From Mycobacterium sp. IS-1742 (lineage in GTDB: Bacteria; Actinomycetota; Actinomycetes; Mycobacteriales; Mycobacteriaceae), in the NCBI RefSeq assembly GCF_001500125.1, contig NZ_LQIV01000003.1, positions 1 to 64,000 of the forward strand: a DNA stretch of 64,000 nucleotides. Direction: 5' to 3'. The notes under the pieces are model-generated. The model had not been told where the DNA came from. It was given only the letters and a program-made list of their open reading frames with translations, and ran no database searches. The position numbers were made by a program, and so were the translations under genes. Shown here piece by piece: positions 30,372 through 39,826 of the stretch (the stretch's first letter is position 1; every line of letters begins with the position of its first letter).

Positions 30372-30532
30372 CCCCTGACCCCGATCCGTTGATCTTGGCA
30401 CGACACTTTAGCTCCCCTTATTAACTGGTGCGACCAGGCGCCACCGCCGCGCGGTGGGAGCTTCGTCACCCTGGGCGCCGCGGTGTCGTCTGCGTCGCTT
30501 CCGGGCTTCGTCGCGGGCCGGGACGCCGCAAC

Positions 30533-30538
30533 TAGGAT
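30533..30538 (+). promoter_or_regulatory. -10 element, leaderless start of gatB
   Basis: TAGGAT fits TANNNT and ends 7 bases before the gatB ATG at 30546. No Shine-Dalgarno sequence is seen. Confidence 0.5.
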
Positions 30539-30545
30539 CGGGGCC

Positions 30546-32051
30546 ATGACGGTGACATCGGCGGCAGAACTGCTCGACTACGACGACGTGGTGACCCGCT
30601 TCGAACCGGTGATGGGCATGGAGGTGCACGTCGAGCTCTCGACGGCGACCAAGATGTTCTGCGGCTGCGCCAACGCCTTCGGCGCCGAACCCAACACGCA
30701 GGTGTGCCCGGTATGCCTCGGCCTGCCCGGGTCGCTGCCCGTGCTCAACCAGCAGGCCGTCGAGTCGGCGATCCGCATCGGCTTGGCCCTGAACTGCGAG
30801 ATCGTGCCGTGGTGCCGGTTCGCCCGGAAGAACTACTTCTATCCCGACCAGCCGAAGAACTACCAGATCTCGCAGTACGACGAGCCGATCGCGATCAACG
30901 GGTATCTCGACGTGCCCCTCGACGACGGCGGCACGTGGCGCGTGGAGATCGAGCGCGCGCACATGGAGGAGGACACCGGCAAGCTGACCCACCTGGGCAG
31001 CGACACCGGCCGGATCGCCGGGGCGACCAATTCGCTGGCCGACTACAACCGGGCCGGGGTGCCGCTGATCGAGATCGTCACCAGGCCGATCGAGGGCGCA
31101 GGCGCCCGGGCGCCGGAGATCGCCCGCGCCTACGTCACCGCACTGCGTGATCTGCTGCGCGCGCTCGACGTCTCCGACGTGCGCATGGATCAGGGGTCGA
31201 TGCGGTGCGATGCGAACGTGTCGCTCAAACCGAGCGGGCAGGCCGAGTTCGGCACGCGGACCGAGACGAAGAACGTCAACTCGCTCAAGAGCGTCGAGGT
31301 GGCGGTGCGATACGAGATGCGCCGTCAGGCAGCGGTTCTCACCGCGGGCGGTCAGGTGCACCAGGAGACCCGGCACTTCCACGAGGACGGGTACACCTCG
31401 CCCGGTCGCAGCAAGGAGACCGCCGAGGACTACCGCTACTTCCCGGAACCGGATCTCGAACCGGTCGCCCCGGACGCCGAGGTCGTCGAGCGCCTGCGTC
31501 AGAGCCTGCCCGAGCTTCCGTGGCTGCGCCGCAACCGCATCCAGCAGGAGTGGGGGATCTCCGACGAGGTGATGCGCGACCTGGTCAACAACGGTGCGAT
31601 CGAGCTCGTCGCCGCCACCGTCGAGCAGGGCGCGTCCAGCGAGGCGGCCCGCGCCTGGTGGGGCAACTTCCTGGTGCAGAAGGCCAACGAATCCGGAGTG
31701 GAACTCGACGCGCTGCCGATCACGCCGGCGCAGGTGGCCGCGGTGGTGAAGCTGGTCGAGGACGGCAAGCTCTCGAACAAGCTGGCCCGTCAGGTCGTCG
31801 AAGGGGTGCTCGCCGGCGAGGGTGAGCCTGCGCAGGTGATGGCCGACCGCGGGTTGGAGGTGGTCCGCGACGATTCGGCGCTGCAGGCCGCCGACGACGA
31901 GGCGCTGGCCGCCAACCCCGGCATCGTCGAGAAGATCCGCGGCGGCAAGGTGCAGGCCGCGGGCGCGATCGTCGGCGCCGTGATGAAGGCCACCAAGGGT
32001 CAGGCCGACGCGGCGCGCGTGCGGGAGCTGGTCCTCGCCGCCTGCAGCTGA
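30546..32051 (+). CDS. gatB: Asp/Glu-tRNA amidotransferase subunit B
   Basis: The 501-residue tRNA-binding kinase/transamidase subunit of GatCAB starts [16 protein letters not shown]. The metal-binding and GatB signature region is [20 protein letters not shown] with [15 protein letters not shown]. The C-terminal YqeY-like tail domain is present ([10 protein letters not shown] at the end). It has its own promoter because the cutinase gene and pfkA separate it from gatCA. It ends 4 bases before the stop of the convergent DUF1214 gene. Confidence 0.95.
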   Translation: MTVTSAAELLDYDDVVTRFEPVMGMEVHVELSTATKMFCGCANAFGAEPNTQVCPVCLGLPGSLPVLNQQAVESAIRIGLALNCEIVPWCRFARKNYFYPDQPKNYQISQYDEPIAINGYLDVPLDDGGTWRVEIERAHMEEDTGKLTHLGSDTGRIAGATNSLADYNRAGVPLIEIVTRPIEGAGARAPEIARAYVTALRDLLRALDVSDVRMDQGSMRCDANVSLKPSGQAEFGTRTETKNVNSLKSVEVAVRYEMRRQAAVLTAGGQVHQETRHFHEDGYTSPGRSKETAEDYRYFPEPDLEPVAPDAEVVERLRQSLPELPWLRRNRIQQEWGISDEVMRDLVNNGAIELVAATVEQGASSEAARAWWGNFLVQKANESGVELDALPITPAQVAAVVKLVEDGKLSNKLARQVVEGVLAGEGEPAQVMADRGLEVVRDDSALQAADDEALAANPGIVEKIRGGKVQAAGAIVGAVMKATKGQADAARVRELVLAACS

Positions 32052-32055
32052 CCGC

Positions 32056-33264
32056 TCACATCCGGTGCCGCAGCCGTATTCCGTTGAACCGCGCCCACAT
32101 CTGGGCGGTGCGCTGCTCGGGAGTGACGGTCGCGGTGTCCGGCGGCAGCGCGTCGGTCAGCTCGGCCCTGGGCACCCGGCGGGTGTGCAGCACGGCGGGC
32201 CGGCCGCCGAGCATGTGCCGGTAGGTGACGTTGCCGCGGCTGAATCCCTGGGTGTCGAGCCAGTTGTGACAGCCCGGGTCGTCGTGGCCCAGCACGATGC
32301 GGACCCGCCCGTCGCCGTCGGTCACCGTCCTGCTCGGGGTGTAACTCACCGGGCGGTACAGGTAGTCCATGCTGTTGAAGAACACGCCCATGTTCGTGAA
32401 CGACCAGAGGCCGTCGTGCGCGTCGAACTCGATGATCAGCGCCTCGTCGGCGGCGAGCTCCCAGTACATGTTCGCCGCCGCGCGGCCACGCTTGTCGTCG
32501 CCGGTGGCGGCGTCGACGGCGGGGAACCGGTTGGGCCGGGCGGCGTCGACGCCGCCGTGGGTGAACGGGAACTCGGGCCAGTCGCCCATCACGCCGGTGA
32601 CGAAATCTCCCGCCCAGTCGATCGCGGCCACCATGTCGGCGGGAGTGGGCAAGGGCCGCGGTGAGGCCATGTCGACCCGTTCGATGCGCAGTTCGGCCGG
32701 CCGTTCGTCCCACCGGTCGAATCCCTGGCGGATGAACACCTTTCGAGACCCCGGCGTGGTCGGCAGCCAGTTCGGTCCCCGCTTGGGCCCACCGATGTAG
32801 ACCTCGACGTCGCCGCCGGGACCTGTGGTGAGGGCCGTGCCGGACAGGTTGGCCTCGGGGACGTCCCCGAACGGTTCGTGCAGCACCCCGGGTCCCGAAC
32901 CCCGCGGGCCCTGGACGGTGACGTTGAAAAACGGTGCGTCACCGCGGTTGCCGGTGATGCGGTAGGTGTTCGTGCCGTCGATCCAGGCCTGGTGGTAGGT
33001 GAAGTCCGCGCAATCGCCGCCCAGCTTGCGCAACGGGGTATTGAAGGCGTGCACGACCGGATACCGGGTGTCGGCGGTCTCGAGCGCCAGGTCGAACGCC
33101 TGTCCCAGGTTCTGGGTGAGGAACCGCAGCGCGTCGACGCGCTGCGCCCCCGAGGTGGCGTTGTGGTCCTTGAACGCCTGCGCACCCGCGGCCTCGAGCC
33201 GGTCGCAGAACGTCGCCCAGGCCGCGTTCAGTGCGGCGTCGTCGGGTCCGTCGCCGAGGGCCAT
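32056..33264 (-). CDS. DUF1214-domain protein
   Basis: The start at the ATG at 33264 overlaps the upstream gene's stop (TGATG) and gives 402 residues. The central and C-terminal parts show the DUF1214/DUF1254-like pattern: WIDGTNTYRITGNRGDAPFF, then ANMYWELAADEALIIEFDAHDGLW and GHDDPGCHNWLDTQGF. Proteins of this type are common in mycobacteria and proteobacteria near sulfotransferase or oxidoreductase genes and have no settled function. It is the last gene of a four-gene minus-strand operon. Confidence 0.75.
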   Translation of the reverse strand: MALGDGPDDAALNAAWATFCDRLEAAGAQAFKDHNATSGAQRVDALRFLTQNLGQAFDLALETADTRYPVVHAFNTPLRKLGGDCADFTYHQAWIDGTNTYRITGNRGDAPFFNVTVQGPRGSGPGVLHEPFGDVPEANLSGTALTTGPGGDVEVYIGGPKRGPNWLPTTPGSRKVFIRQGFDRWDERPAELRIERVDMASPRPLPTPADMVAAIDWAGDFVTGVMGDWPEFPFTHGGVDAARPNRFPAVDAATGDDKRGRAAANMYWELAADEALIIEFDAHDGLWSFTNMGVFFNSMDYLYRPVSYTPSRTVTDGDGRVRIVLGHDDPGCHNWLDTQGFSRGNVTYRHMLGGRPAVLHTRRVPRAELTDALPPDTATVTPEQRTAQMWARFNGIRLRHRM

Positions 33265-34067
33265 CAGGTGCCCAACCGGTCGAGCAGCGCCCCGACGTGG
33301 ACACACGCCCGGCGCGCCGCGGCCGCGCGCCCCTCCGCCTCGATCCGCGGACCGATGAGTTCGAGGTCGAAGCCGTGTGCGTACCCGCCGGCGAGCACCT
33401 GGTCGACGAACGGCTCGACGGGGATGGCCCCGTCGCCGGGAACCGCCCTGGCGGGCAGCGAGCGGTCACCGAGCACGTAGTCGCTGAGCTGGACGAGCTC
33501 CGTACGGGGCAGTGCCCGGTCGACCAGGTCGGGCAGGTCGGCTTCGGCCCAGCAGTGGAAGAGGTCGATGCAGATCCCGACGCCGGCCATCTCGGCGAGC
33601 GTGATGGTGTCACGCAGTGAGTGGGCGATGTGGAGGTCGGCGTAGAGGCTCGACGCGTTCTCGATCGCCAGCGCCACACCGGCTTGGCGTGCGCGCTCCG
33701 CGCAGGGCGCGACGGCCGCGCAGAACCGGTCCGCGGCGTGCCGCCACGACATCGCCCCCCGTCCGCCGGTGAGCATGTAGATCATGCGCGTCCCCAGCCC
33801 GGCCGCGGCGTCGACGAGCCTGTCGAGCGCATCGCGGGCGGCCCGGCACTCCTCACCCGTGGCGGGGACCCGGCCCGCGCCGAACAGGTGGTAGACCGCG
33901 TCGATCCGGTACCCGTGCGTCGCGAGCAGCGGGGTCAGCGCGGGGTCGGACAACTGGGTGTCGATGAGGCTCAACCGCGTCAGGCCCAGCTGGCTCCACC
34001 GGTCGTGGAGTTCGGCGAGCGGGTCGCCGTGGAACGTGACGCTGTGCACCGACAACCGGTCGTGCAT
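33264..34067 (-). CDS. TIM-barrel sugar phosphate isomerase/epimerase family protein
   Basis: The 267-residue protein has the AP-endonuclease-2/xylose-isomerase-like barrel pattern, with likely metal ligands in LAIENASSLYAD, ICIDLFHCW and GFDLELIGPR. Family members isomerise sugars or inositols, or act on other polyols. It is third in an operon, starting 4 bases after the sulfotransferase stop and overlapping the DUF1214 start by one base. The substrate cannot be inferred. Confidence 0.75.
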   Translation of the reverse strand: MHDRLSVHSVTFHGDPLAELHDRWSQLGLTRLSLIDTQLSDPALTPLLATHGYRIDAVYHLFGAGRVPATGEECRAARDALDRLVDAAAGLGTRMIYMLTGGRGAMSWRHAADRFCAAVAPCAERARQAGVALAIENASSLYADLHIAHSLRDTITLAEMAGVGICIDLFHCWAEADLPDLVDRALPRTELVQLSDYVLGDRSLPARAVPGDGAIPVEPFVDQVLAGGYAHGFDLELIGPRIEAEGRAAAARRACVHVGALLDRLGT

Positions 34068-34071
34068 CGAC

Positions 34072-35241
34072 TCAGTCCCGCCTCTCGATCAGCACGCCGA
34101 ATCTCTCGCGGAAGGGCCGGAATTCGTCGTTGAGCGCGTCGATGTCCTCGCCGATGTCGGTGAGCAGCGACGTGGAGTACCGGAACTTGCCGTATCGGTC
34201 TCCCCGGTTGTGGGCGAGGTAGTGGCGCATCGCGGACTCCGCCGCCTCCGACAGGGGCCGGCCGCTGAAGTCGTAGTAGCCGCGAACGGTCCCCACAGGG
34301 TCGGCGACGAAGTCGGTGTAGCGGACGTGGTGGATCCGGGGGTCGTCGACGAGGGGGTGGCTCATCGTGTTGGCGATGCTCGCACGGGTCAGGTCGAGGT
34401 GCATCTTCGCCGCGGCCTTCAGGTCGACGGGACCGACGATGCCGTCGAGGATGTCGGCCATCATCATCGTGCGCGAGGCCGCGACCTGCACGGGGTCGCG
34501 GTGCAGCCACATGAGCGTGGCGTCCGGATACTCTCCGAAGAACTCGGTCAGCCGGAAGCCGTGAAACCCCTTGAGCACCCAGTACTTCCGGGCACGCCCG
34601 TACTGACACTGCTGCAGCATCGCCCGGTGGATGCGGTACTGCGCAGCCGCATCGGTCGGCAGTCCACCGACGACGGTCTGCATCGGCACCCGCCACCACG
34701 CCGTCGGCGTCATGACCCGGAAGTCGAAGGCCCAGGTGCGTTCGTCCTCGGGCAGTCCGTCGCCGAGCATGTCGTTGTACGGGTGGCTGTGCAGCCACTT
34801 CGGCAGCTTCGCGTTGATCTCCCGCCAGTCCGCGTCCGCGCGGGCGCGGCGCGGATCGTCCGGCGCAGCCGTCCCCGGCGGGGGCGAGGGGTACATCACC
34901 TCCCAGAACCGCAGCGCGCGGGCGTCGGGGTCGACCGACATCAGCGCATGCATCAACGTTGTGCCGGAACGGGGTTCGCCGGTGACGAACATCGGCCGCT
35001 CGATGACCTCGTCGGCGATCGGATAGCGGTCGCGGTCGGCGAAGAACTCCAGCCGGGAGGTCAGCAGCCAGTGGCACACCTCCGCCGCGCGGCGCCTGCC
35101 CTCGTCGTCCATACCCTGCGCGTTGAGATGGTCGACGGCGACAGCGAACCGCCCGGGCAGCGTCGGGTCGCCGTAGTCGTGCAGCCCGGTGGCGTTCTCC
35201 GCCTGCGCCAACAGGGTTTCGGCCAGCAACCGGCCGCTCAT
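34072..35241 (-). CDS. PAPS-dependent sulfotransferase family protein
   Basis: I chose the ATG at 35241, which overlaps the upstream gene's stop (ATGA), giving 389 residues; the frame stays open far upstream but inside the flavin oxidoreductase gene. The 5'-phosphosulfate loop is TGEPRSGTTLMHALMS (~88-103) and the 3'-phosphate site is HRDPVQVAASRTMMM. This is the sulfotransferase_3 type that is much expanded in mycobacteria. It would add sulfate to a hydroxyl of a small lipid or alcohol. The acceptor is unknown. Confidence 0.83.
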   Translation of the reverse strand: MSGRLLAETLLAQAENATGLHDYGDPTLPGRFAVAVDHLNAQGMDDEGRRRAAEVCHWLLTSRLEFFADRDRYPIADEVIERPMFVTGEPRSGTTLMHALMSVDPDARALRFWEVMYPSPPPGTAAPDDPRRARADADWREINAKLPKWLHSHPYNDMLGDGLPEDERTWAFDFRVMTPTAWWRVPMQTVVGGLPTDAAAQYRIHRAMLQQCQYGRARKYWVLKGFHGFRLTEFFGEYPDATLMWLHRDPVQVAASRTMMMADILDGIVGPVDLKAAAKMHLDLTRASIANTMSHPLVDDPRIHHVRYTDFVADPVGTVRGYYDFSGRPLSEAAESAMRHYLAHNRGDRYGKFRYSTSLLTDIGEDIDALNDEFRPFRERFGVLIERRD

Positions 35242-36386
35242 GCCGGCACTCCGCACAGTCGCATCAACTCGTCCTCCGCCTCGCGCACGTGGCCGGCGGA
35301 CGCCGCCGCGTAGTGCAGACCCGCCATCGCGCCGTAGTCCATGATCTTGGGCACCCGCAGGCCGGCGTCGACGTAATCCTTGACCGTGCGGGCGACCTCG
35401 GCGGGTGTGCCGTGCGGCAGCAGGTCCAGGATCGCCTCCGGACGCACCCGGGCCAGGAAGTCGACGATCCGCTCGCGGGTCAGCGTCGCCGGGTCGATGT
35501 CGTGGAATCCCCGCCAGTCGTCGCCCATCGGATGGTCGTGGCCGAAGGCGCGCAGGGTCTCGGCGGAGACCTGCAGCAGGAACGCCTTCACCAGTGGTGC
35601 CCGCAGGATCTCGTCGAGCGCGGCATCGTCTTCCGCGATCAGGCACACCTGGATGAAACACGGGGTGATGGCCATCGGGTCGCGCCCGGCGCGGTCGGCC
35701 GCGCCGCGGACGGTGGCGAGCATCTGGGCGTAGTGCTCGGGCGTCCACGCCCCGGCCGGCCACCACCCGTCGGCGTAGCGGCCGACGATGTCGAGCATGC
35801 GCGGTCCGCTGGCGCCGATCCAGATCGGCGGGACGCGGCCGTCGTGGGGTTCGGTGTCCAGGCGGGCGCGGTGAAGCCGGTAGAACCGGCCGGTGAAGTC
35901 GACCGGACCCTCGGACTCCCACAGCAGCCGGATCACCCGCACCGCCTCCTCGAACCGGCTGACGGGGCGGTCGAAGTCGAACCCGTAGGGGACGATGTTC
36001 TCGGTCTCACCGCTGCCCAGGCCGAGGATGAACCGTCCGCCGGACAGGTGGTCGATGGTCAGAGCGCTCTGGGCCAACGAGGCGGGGTGGCGCCGGACCG
36101 TGTCGACGACCGCGGTCGCCAACGGTGTGGTCTCGGTCAGAACGGCCGCCGCGGCGGCCACCGCCATCCCGTCGAGGTGGCGGTGCGGCGAGGGGGATGC
36201 GGCCGCCAGGTCGGTGAACTCCGGGGTCCAGATCGAGTCCGGCCAGAAGCTGACCATGTGATCGGGCAGCCAGATCGAGTGGTAGCGGCCGCTGTCGAGG
36301 GCCGACAACCCGGACAGGTCGAGCGGCAGCGTGGTGCGCAGGAACGCGGCAGGCGCAACGGTGGCCGCCGAGGAATCGCTGGGCAC
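35238..36386 (-). CDS. LLM-class F420/FMN-dependent oxidoreductase
   Basis: This 382-residue protein has the luciferase-like TIM-barrel pattern: SIWLPDHMV at the start, the segment [20 protein letters not shown], then [23 protein letters not shown]. In mycobacteria such proteins use F420 or FMN to reduce or oxygenate organic substrates. It is the first gene of the four-gene minus-strand operon and lies divergent to the thiolase operon, sharing a 116-base intergenic region with a candidate operator. Confidence 0.83.
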   Translation of the reverse strand: MPSDSSAATVAPAAFLRTTLPLDLSGLSALDSGRYHSIWLPDHMVSFWPDSIWTPEFTDLAAASPSPHRHLDGMAVAAAAAVLTETTPLATAVVDTVRRHPASLAQSALTIDHLSGGRFILGLGSGETENIVPYGFDFDRPVSRFEEAVRVIRLLWESEGPVDFTGRFYRLHRARLDTEPHDGRVPPIWIGASGPRMLDIVGRYADGWWPAGAWTPEHYAQMLATVRGAADRAGRDPMAITPCFIQVCLIAEDDAALDEILRAPLVKAFLLQVSAETLRAFGHDHPMGDDWRGFHDIDPATLTRERIVDFLARVRPEAILDLLPHGTPAEVARTVKDYVDAGLRVPKIMDYGAMAGLHYAAASAGHVREAEDELMRLCGVPA

Positions 36387-36429
36387 TCGCTCAGCTTAGG
36401 GCGCGTCGTTATTGCCCCGCGCGTTTTCG

Positions 36430-36444
36430 GAGAATAGCCTTCTC
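36430..36444. promoter_or_regulatory. Inverted repeat between divergent catabolic operons
   Basis: GAGAA-TAGCC-TTCTC is an inverted repeat with 5-base arms in the 116-base gap between the flavin oxidoreductase and thiolase starts. It could serve both promoters. The arms are short, so the evidence is modest. Confidence 0.3.
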
Positions 36445-36502
36445 GTCGTACGCGAAGGCGTTTCCGCCTTGCCGCCGAGCTCGCGACGAGGGGAGCTGCC
36501 CG

Positions 36503-37732
36503 ATGACGGACGCCTGGATTCTCGATGCGGTCCGCACCCCGCGTGGGCGCGGCCGACCGGACGGGGGCCTGCACGGTGTGCACCCCCAGGAGCTGCTCGC
36601 GCAGTGCCTGCGGGCGCTGACGACCCGCGTCGGTTTCGATCCCGGTGAGGTCGACGACGTCGTCGCGGGCAACGGGTTGCTGGCCGGAGAGCACGGTGAC
36701 GACATCGCGAGGCTGGCGCTGCTGCTGGCCGGCTGGCCGCAGACGGTGCCCGGGATGACGCTCAACCGGTTCTGCGGGTCCGGGCAACAGGCCGTCACCG
36801 TCGCCGCGGCCGGCGTGGCCTGCGGCGCGCAGGACGTCGTGGTCGCCGGCGGCGTGGAATCGATGTCCCGCTGGGACGTCGGCGTCGGGATCCCCACCAT
36901 CGACGGCGCGAATCCCGCGTTCCGCGAACTGTTTCCGACCGTGCCGCAGGGTATCTCGGCCGACCTGATCGCCTCGCTGGAGGGTTTCACGCGCGAGGAC
37001 GTCGACACCTTCGCCGCGGAGAGTCAACGGCGCGCGGAGCGCGCCATCGCCGAGGGCCGGTTCGAACGCTCGATCACCGAGGTGACGGACGCCGAGGGCG
37101 CGACGCTGCTCGACCGGGACGAGCACCCCCGGCCGGGTACGACGGTGGAGAAGCTCGCCGGTCTGCGTCCGGCGTTCGCCGCGATGGGGGCGGCGGGCGT
37201 CGAGGGGGAGGGCCGGACATTCGACGAGATCTGCCTGGACCGCTACCCGAAGGTCGAACGGATCGACCACGTGCACCACGCAGGCAACTCGTCGGGGGTC
37301 GTCGACGGCGCGGCGGCCGCGGTGATCGCCTCACCGGAATGGACGCGCTCGCAGGGGCTCTCGCCGCGCGCGCGGATCCGGGCCACCGCGGCGATCGGCA
37401 GCGAACCGATCATCATGCTCACCGCGCCCGGCCCGGCCGCGCAGCGCTGCCTCGCCAAGGCCGGTATGCGTCCCGGCGACATCGACCTGTGGGAGGTCAA
37501 CGAGGCGTTCGCCGCGGTGCCGCTCAAGACGATCCGCGACCTCGACCTGGACCCCGAGCGGGTCAACGTCAACGGCGGCGCCATCGCACTCGGTCACCCG
37601 ATCGGCGCCACCGGAGCGATGCTGATCGGCACCGTCCTCGACGAACTCGAGCGGCAGGACCTGTCCACCGGCCTGGTCACCATGTGCACCGGCGGGGGAA
37701 TGGGCACCGCCACGATCATCGAGCGGATCTGA
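36503..37732 (+). CDS. Acetyl-CoA acetyltransferase / thiolase
   Basis: This 409-residue thiolase has the acyl-accepting Cys in [13 protein letters not shown] (C~91), the catalytic His in [13 protein letters not shown] and the second Cys in CTGGGMGTA. It cleaves a 3-ketoacyl-CoA or condenses two acyl-CoAs. GAGGGGAG-like sequence precedes the ATG. It heads an operon with an enoyl-CoA hydratase and an acyl-CoA dehydrogenase, a set that can carry out one beta-oxidation cycle once a hydroxyacyl-CoA dehydrogenase is supplied. Confidence 0.9.
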   Translation: MTDAWILDAVRTPRGRGRPDGGLHGVHPQELLAQCLRALTTRVGFDPGEVDDVVAGNGLLAGEHGDDIARLALLLAGWPQTVPGMTLNRFCGSGQQAVTVAAAGVACGAQDVVVAGGVESMSRWDVGVGIPTIDGANPAFRELFPTVPQGISADLIASLEGFTREDVDTFAAESQRRAERAIAEGRFERSITEVTDAEGATLLDRDEHPRPGTTVEKLAGLRPAFAAMGAAGVEGEGRTFDEICLDRYPKVERIDHVHHAGNSSGVVDGAAAAVIASPEWTRSQGLSPRARIRATAAIGSEPIIMLTAPGPAAQRCLAKAGMRPGDIDLWEVNEAFAAVPLKTIRDLDLDPERVNVNGGAIALGHPIGATGAMLIGTVLDELERQDLSTGLVTMCTGGGMGTATIIERI

Positions 37733-37738
37733 CCGAGC

Positions 37739-38518
37739 GTGGCCGACACCATCGATCTCGACACCGCCGCCGAGGGCGTGGCCGTCCTGCGGCTCAACCG
37801 TCCCGACCGGCTCAACGCCATCAACCAGGCGATGCAGTCCGAGCTGGGGCAGGCCCTCGACGAGCTGGCCGCCGATCGCGCGGTCCGCGCGATCGTCCTG
37901 ACCGGCGCCGGCCGCGGCTTCTGCTCCGGCATCGACGTGCGGAACTTCGGCGCCGGCATGCTCGACGCGAGCGACCCCGCCATCGACCGCATGCGGTTTC
38001 AGGAGTCGATGGCCGCCCTGCCCCGGGCGATCCGCGCCCTGCCACAGCCGGTCATCGCCGCGGTCAACGGTCCGTGCGTCGGCGCGGGCCTCGCGCTGTG
38101 CCTGGCCGCCGACATCCGGATCTGCTCGGAGGCAGCAACATTCGGCAACGCCGCGATCCTGTTGGGGTTGTCCGGCGCCGAGATGGGGATGAGCTATCAC
38201 CTGCCGCGCATCGTCGGCACGAGCGTCGCGGCGGACTGGATGCTCACCGGGCGCACCGTGGCCGCCGAGGAGGCCGACCGGCGCGGGCTGGTCAGCCAGG
38301 TCGTCGAGCCCGAACACCTGCTCACGCGCGCAGTGGAACTGGCGGGGCACGTGGCCGGCCTGGCGCAGCTGGGCGTCGAGTTGACCAAACGCGCACTGCA
38401 GGTCAACACCGACGCCACGAGCCTCGACGCCGCGCTGGAGTTGGAGAACCGTAACCAGGTGCTGTCCCATGCGACCGATGACGCGGCCGCGCGTCGGCAG
38501 AAGTGGACCGCGAAGTAG
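37739..38518 (+). CDS. Enoyl-CoA hydratase/isomerase family protein
   Basis: The 259-residue crotonase-fold protein has LNRPDRLNAINQAM, then the oxyanion-hole region GAGRGFCSGIDV and the segment GPCVGAGLALCLAADIRI. The first catalytic Glu of true hydratases (GGG-x-E-L) is replaced here by Ala in GAGLALCLA, so isomerase or another crotonase activity is possible. It starts with GTG 6 bases after the thiolase stop and ends 12 bases before the dehydrogenase gene. Confidence 0.82.
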   Translation: MADTIDLDTAAEGVAVLRLNRPDRLNAINQAMQSELGQALDELAADRAVRAIVLTGAGRGFCSGIDVRNFGAGMLDASDPAIDRMRFQESMAALPRAIRALPQPVIAAVNGPCVGAGLALCLAADIRICSEAATFGNAAILLGLSGAEMGMSYHLPRIVGTSVAADWMLTGRTVAAEEADRRGLVSQVVEPEHLLTRAVELAGHVAGLAQLGVELTKRALQVNTDATSLDAALELENRNQVLSHATDDAAARRQKWTAK

Positions 38519-38530
38519 AGGAGTGCGTCG

Positions 38531-39826
38531 ATGGCGTGGGATTTCTCGACCGACCCCGAGTGGGCGGAGCAGTTGGCGTGGGTGGAACAGTTCGTGCGCT
38601 CCGAATGCGAACCCATCGACCTGATCGTCAAGGAATCGCACGACCTCGACGATCCGGTGCGCCAGGCGCTGATCCCGCCGCTGCAACAGATCGTCAAGGA
38701 CCGCGGACTGTGGGCCACGCACCTCGGCCCGCACCTCGGCGGCCCGGGCTACGGTCAGGTGAAGCTGGCCCTGCTCAACGAGATCCTGGGCCGGTCGGAG
38801 TGCGCGCCGATCGTGTTCGGCTCCCAGGCCCCCGACTCGGGCAACAGCGAGATCCTCGCCCACTACGGCACCCCCGAGCTCAAGGAACGCTATCTCGAGC
38901 CGTTGCTGGACAACCGGATCATCTCGTGTTTCTCGATGACCGAACCGCACGGCGGGGCGGATCCGAAGGTGTTCACCACGACCGCCGTCCCGGACGGCGA
39001 TCACTGGGTGATCAACGGTGAGAAGTGGTACTCGTCGTTCGCCTCGATGGCGTCGTTCATCATCGTTATGGCGATGACGGATCCGGATGCGCCTCCGTAC
39101 CAGAGGTATTCGATGTTCGTCGTCCCCGGTGGCACACCCGGCGTGAACGTCCTGCGCGACGTCGGACTCGGCTACCAGCCTCTCGGGGGCGGTGGGCGCG
39201 AGGGCTACGTGCGCTACGAGAACGTGCGGGTGCCCGCCGATCACATGCTGGGGCCGCGGGGTGGCGCGTTCGTGGTGGCGCAGACCCGCCTCGGCGGCGG
39301 CCGGATCCACCACGCGATGCGCACCGTGGGACTGGTGCGGCGGATCTTCGATATGATCACCGAGCGCGCGGTGTCGCGGTACACCCAGGGCGGCATGCTC
39401 TCCGACAAACAGATGGTCCAGGAGATGGTCGCCGACTCGTGGATGGAGATCGAGGCGTTTCGACTGCTCACCCTGCAGACGGCGTGGAAGATCGACCAGT
39501 ACAACGACTATCGCGCCGTGCGCGCCGACATCTCGGCGGTCAAGGCGATGATGCAGAAGGTGCTGCACGACGTGTCGGCGCGGGCCCTGCAGATCCACGG
39601 TTCACTGGGCACGTCCCACGAGATGCCGTTCGTGCAGTACCTCACCGAGTCGTTCGTGCTGGGACTGGCCGACGGGCCCACCGAGGTGCACAAGGTGACC
39701 TTGGCGCGGTTGTTGCTCGCCGACGTGAAACCCGCCCCCGACACCTTCCCGTCCGAGCATCTGCTGCGTCTGCGGGCCGAGGCGGAGGCGAAGTTCGCGG
39801 ACAAGCTCGCCGGGATACCGCGCTAA
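38531..39826 (+). CDS. Acyl-CoA dehydrogenase
   Basis: This 431-residue FAD enzyme has the middle-domain signature CFSMTEPHGGADPKVF (~138-153) and the C-terminal helical domain with ISAVKAMMQKVLHDVSARALQIHGSLG and LGLADGPTEVHKVTLARLLL. It resembles the long ACAD10/11-type dehydrogenases. It would pass electrons to the ETF encoded at 5-7 kb. It is the last gene of the operon and its stop overlaps that of the convergent APH-type kinase gene (CTAA). Confidence 0.88.
   Translation: MAWDFSTDPEWAEQLAWVEQFVRSECEPIDLIVKESHDLDDPVRQALIPPLQQIVKDRGLWATHLGPHLGGPGYGQVKLALLNEILGRSECAPIVFGSQAPDSGNSEILAHYGTPELKERYLEPLLDNRIISCFSMTEPHGGADPKVFTTTAVPDGDHWVINGEKWYSSFASMASFIIVMAMTDPDAPPYQRYSMFVVPGGTPGVNVLRDVGLGYQPLGGGGREGYVRYENVRVPADHMLGPRGGAFVVAQTRLGGGRIHHAMRTVGLVRRIFDMITERAVSRYTQGGMLSDKQMVQEMVADSWMEIEAFRLLTLQTAWKIDQYNDYRAVRADISAVKAMMQKVLHDVSARALQIHGSLGTSHEMPFVQYLTESFVLGLADGPTEVHKVTLARLLLADVKPAPDTFPSEHLLRLRAEAEAKFADKLAGIPR

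Noticed and set aside
34072..35922. Sulfotransferase extended upstream to 616 residues
   Set aside because: The extra N-terminal part is low-complexity Arg/Pro-rich sequence antiframe to the flavin oxidoreductase gene. The ATG at 35241 has an ATGA overlap and matches family length.
37331..39598. 755-codon open frame antisense to the thiolase, crotonase and dehydrogenase genes
   Set aside because: No recognisable domain; composition is that of a shadow frame, and three well-supported genes lie on the other strand.
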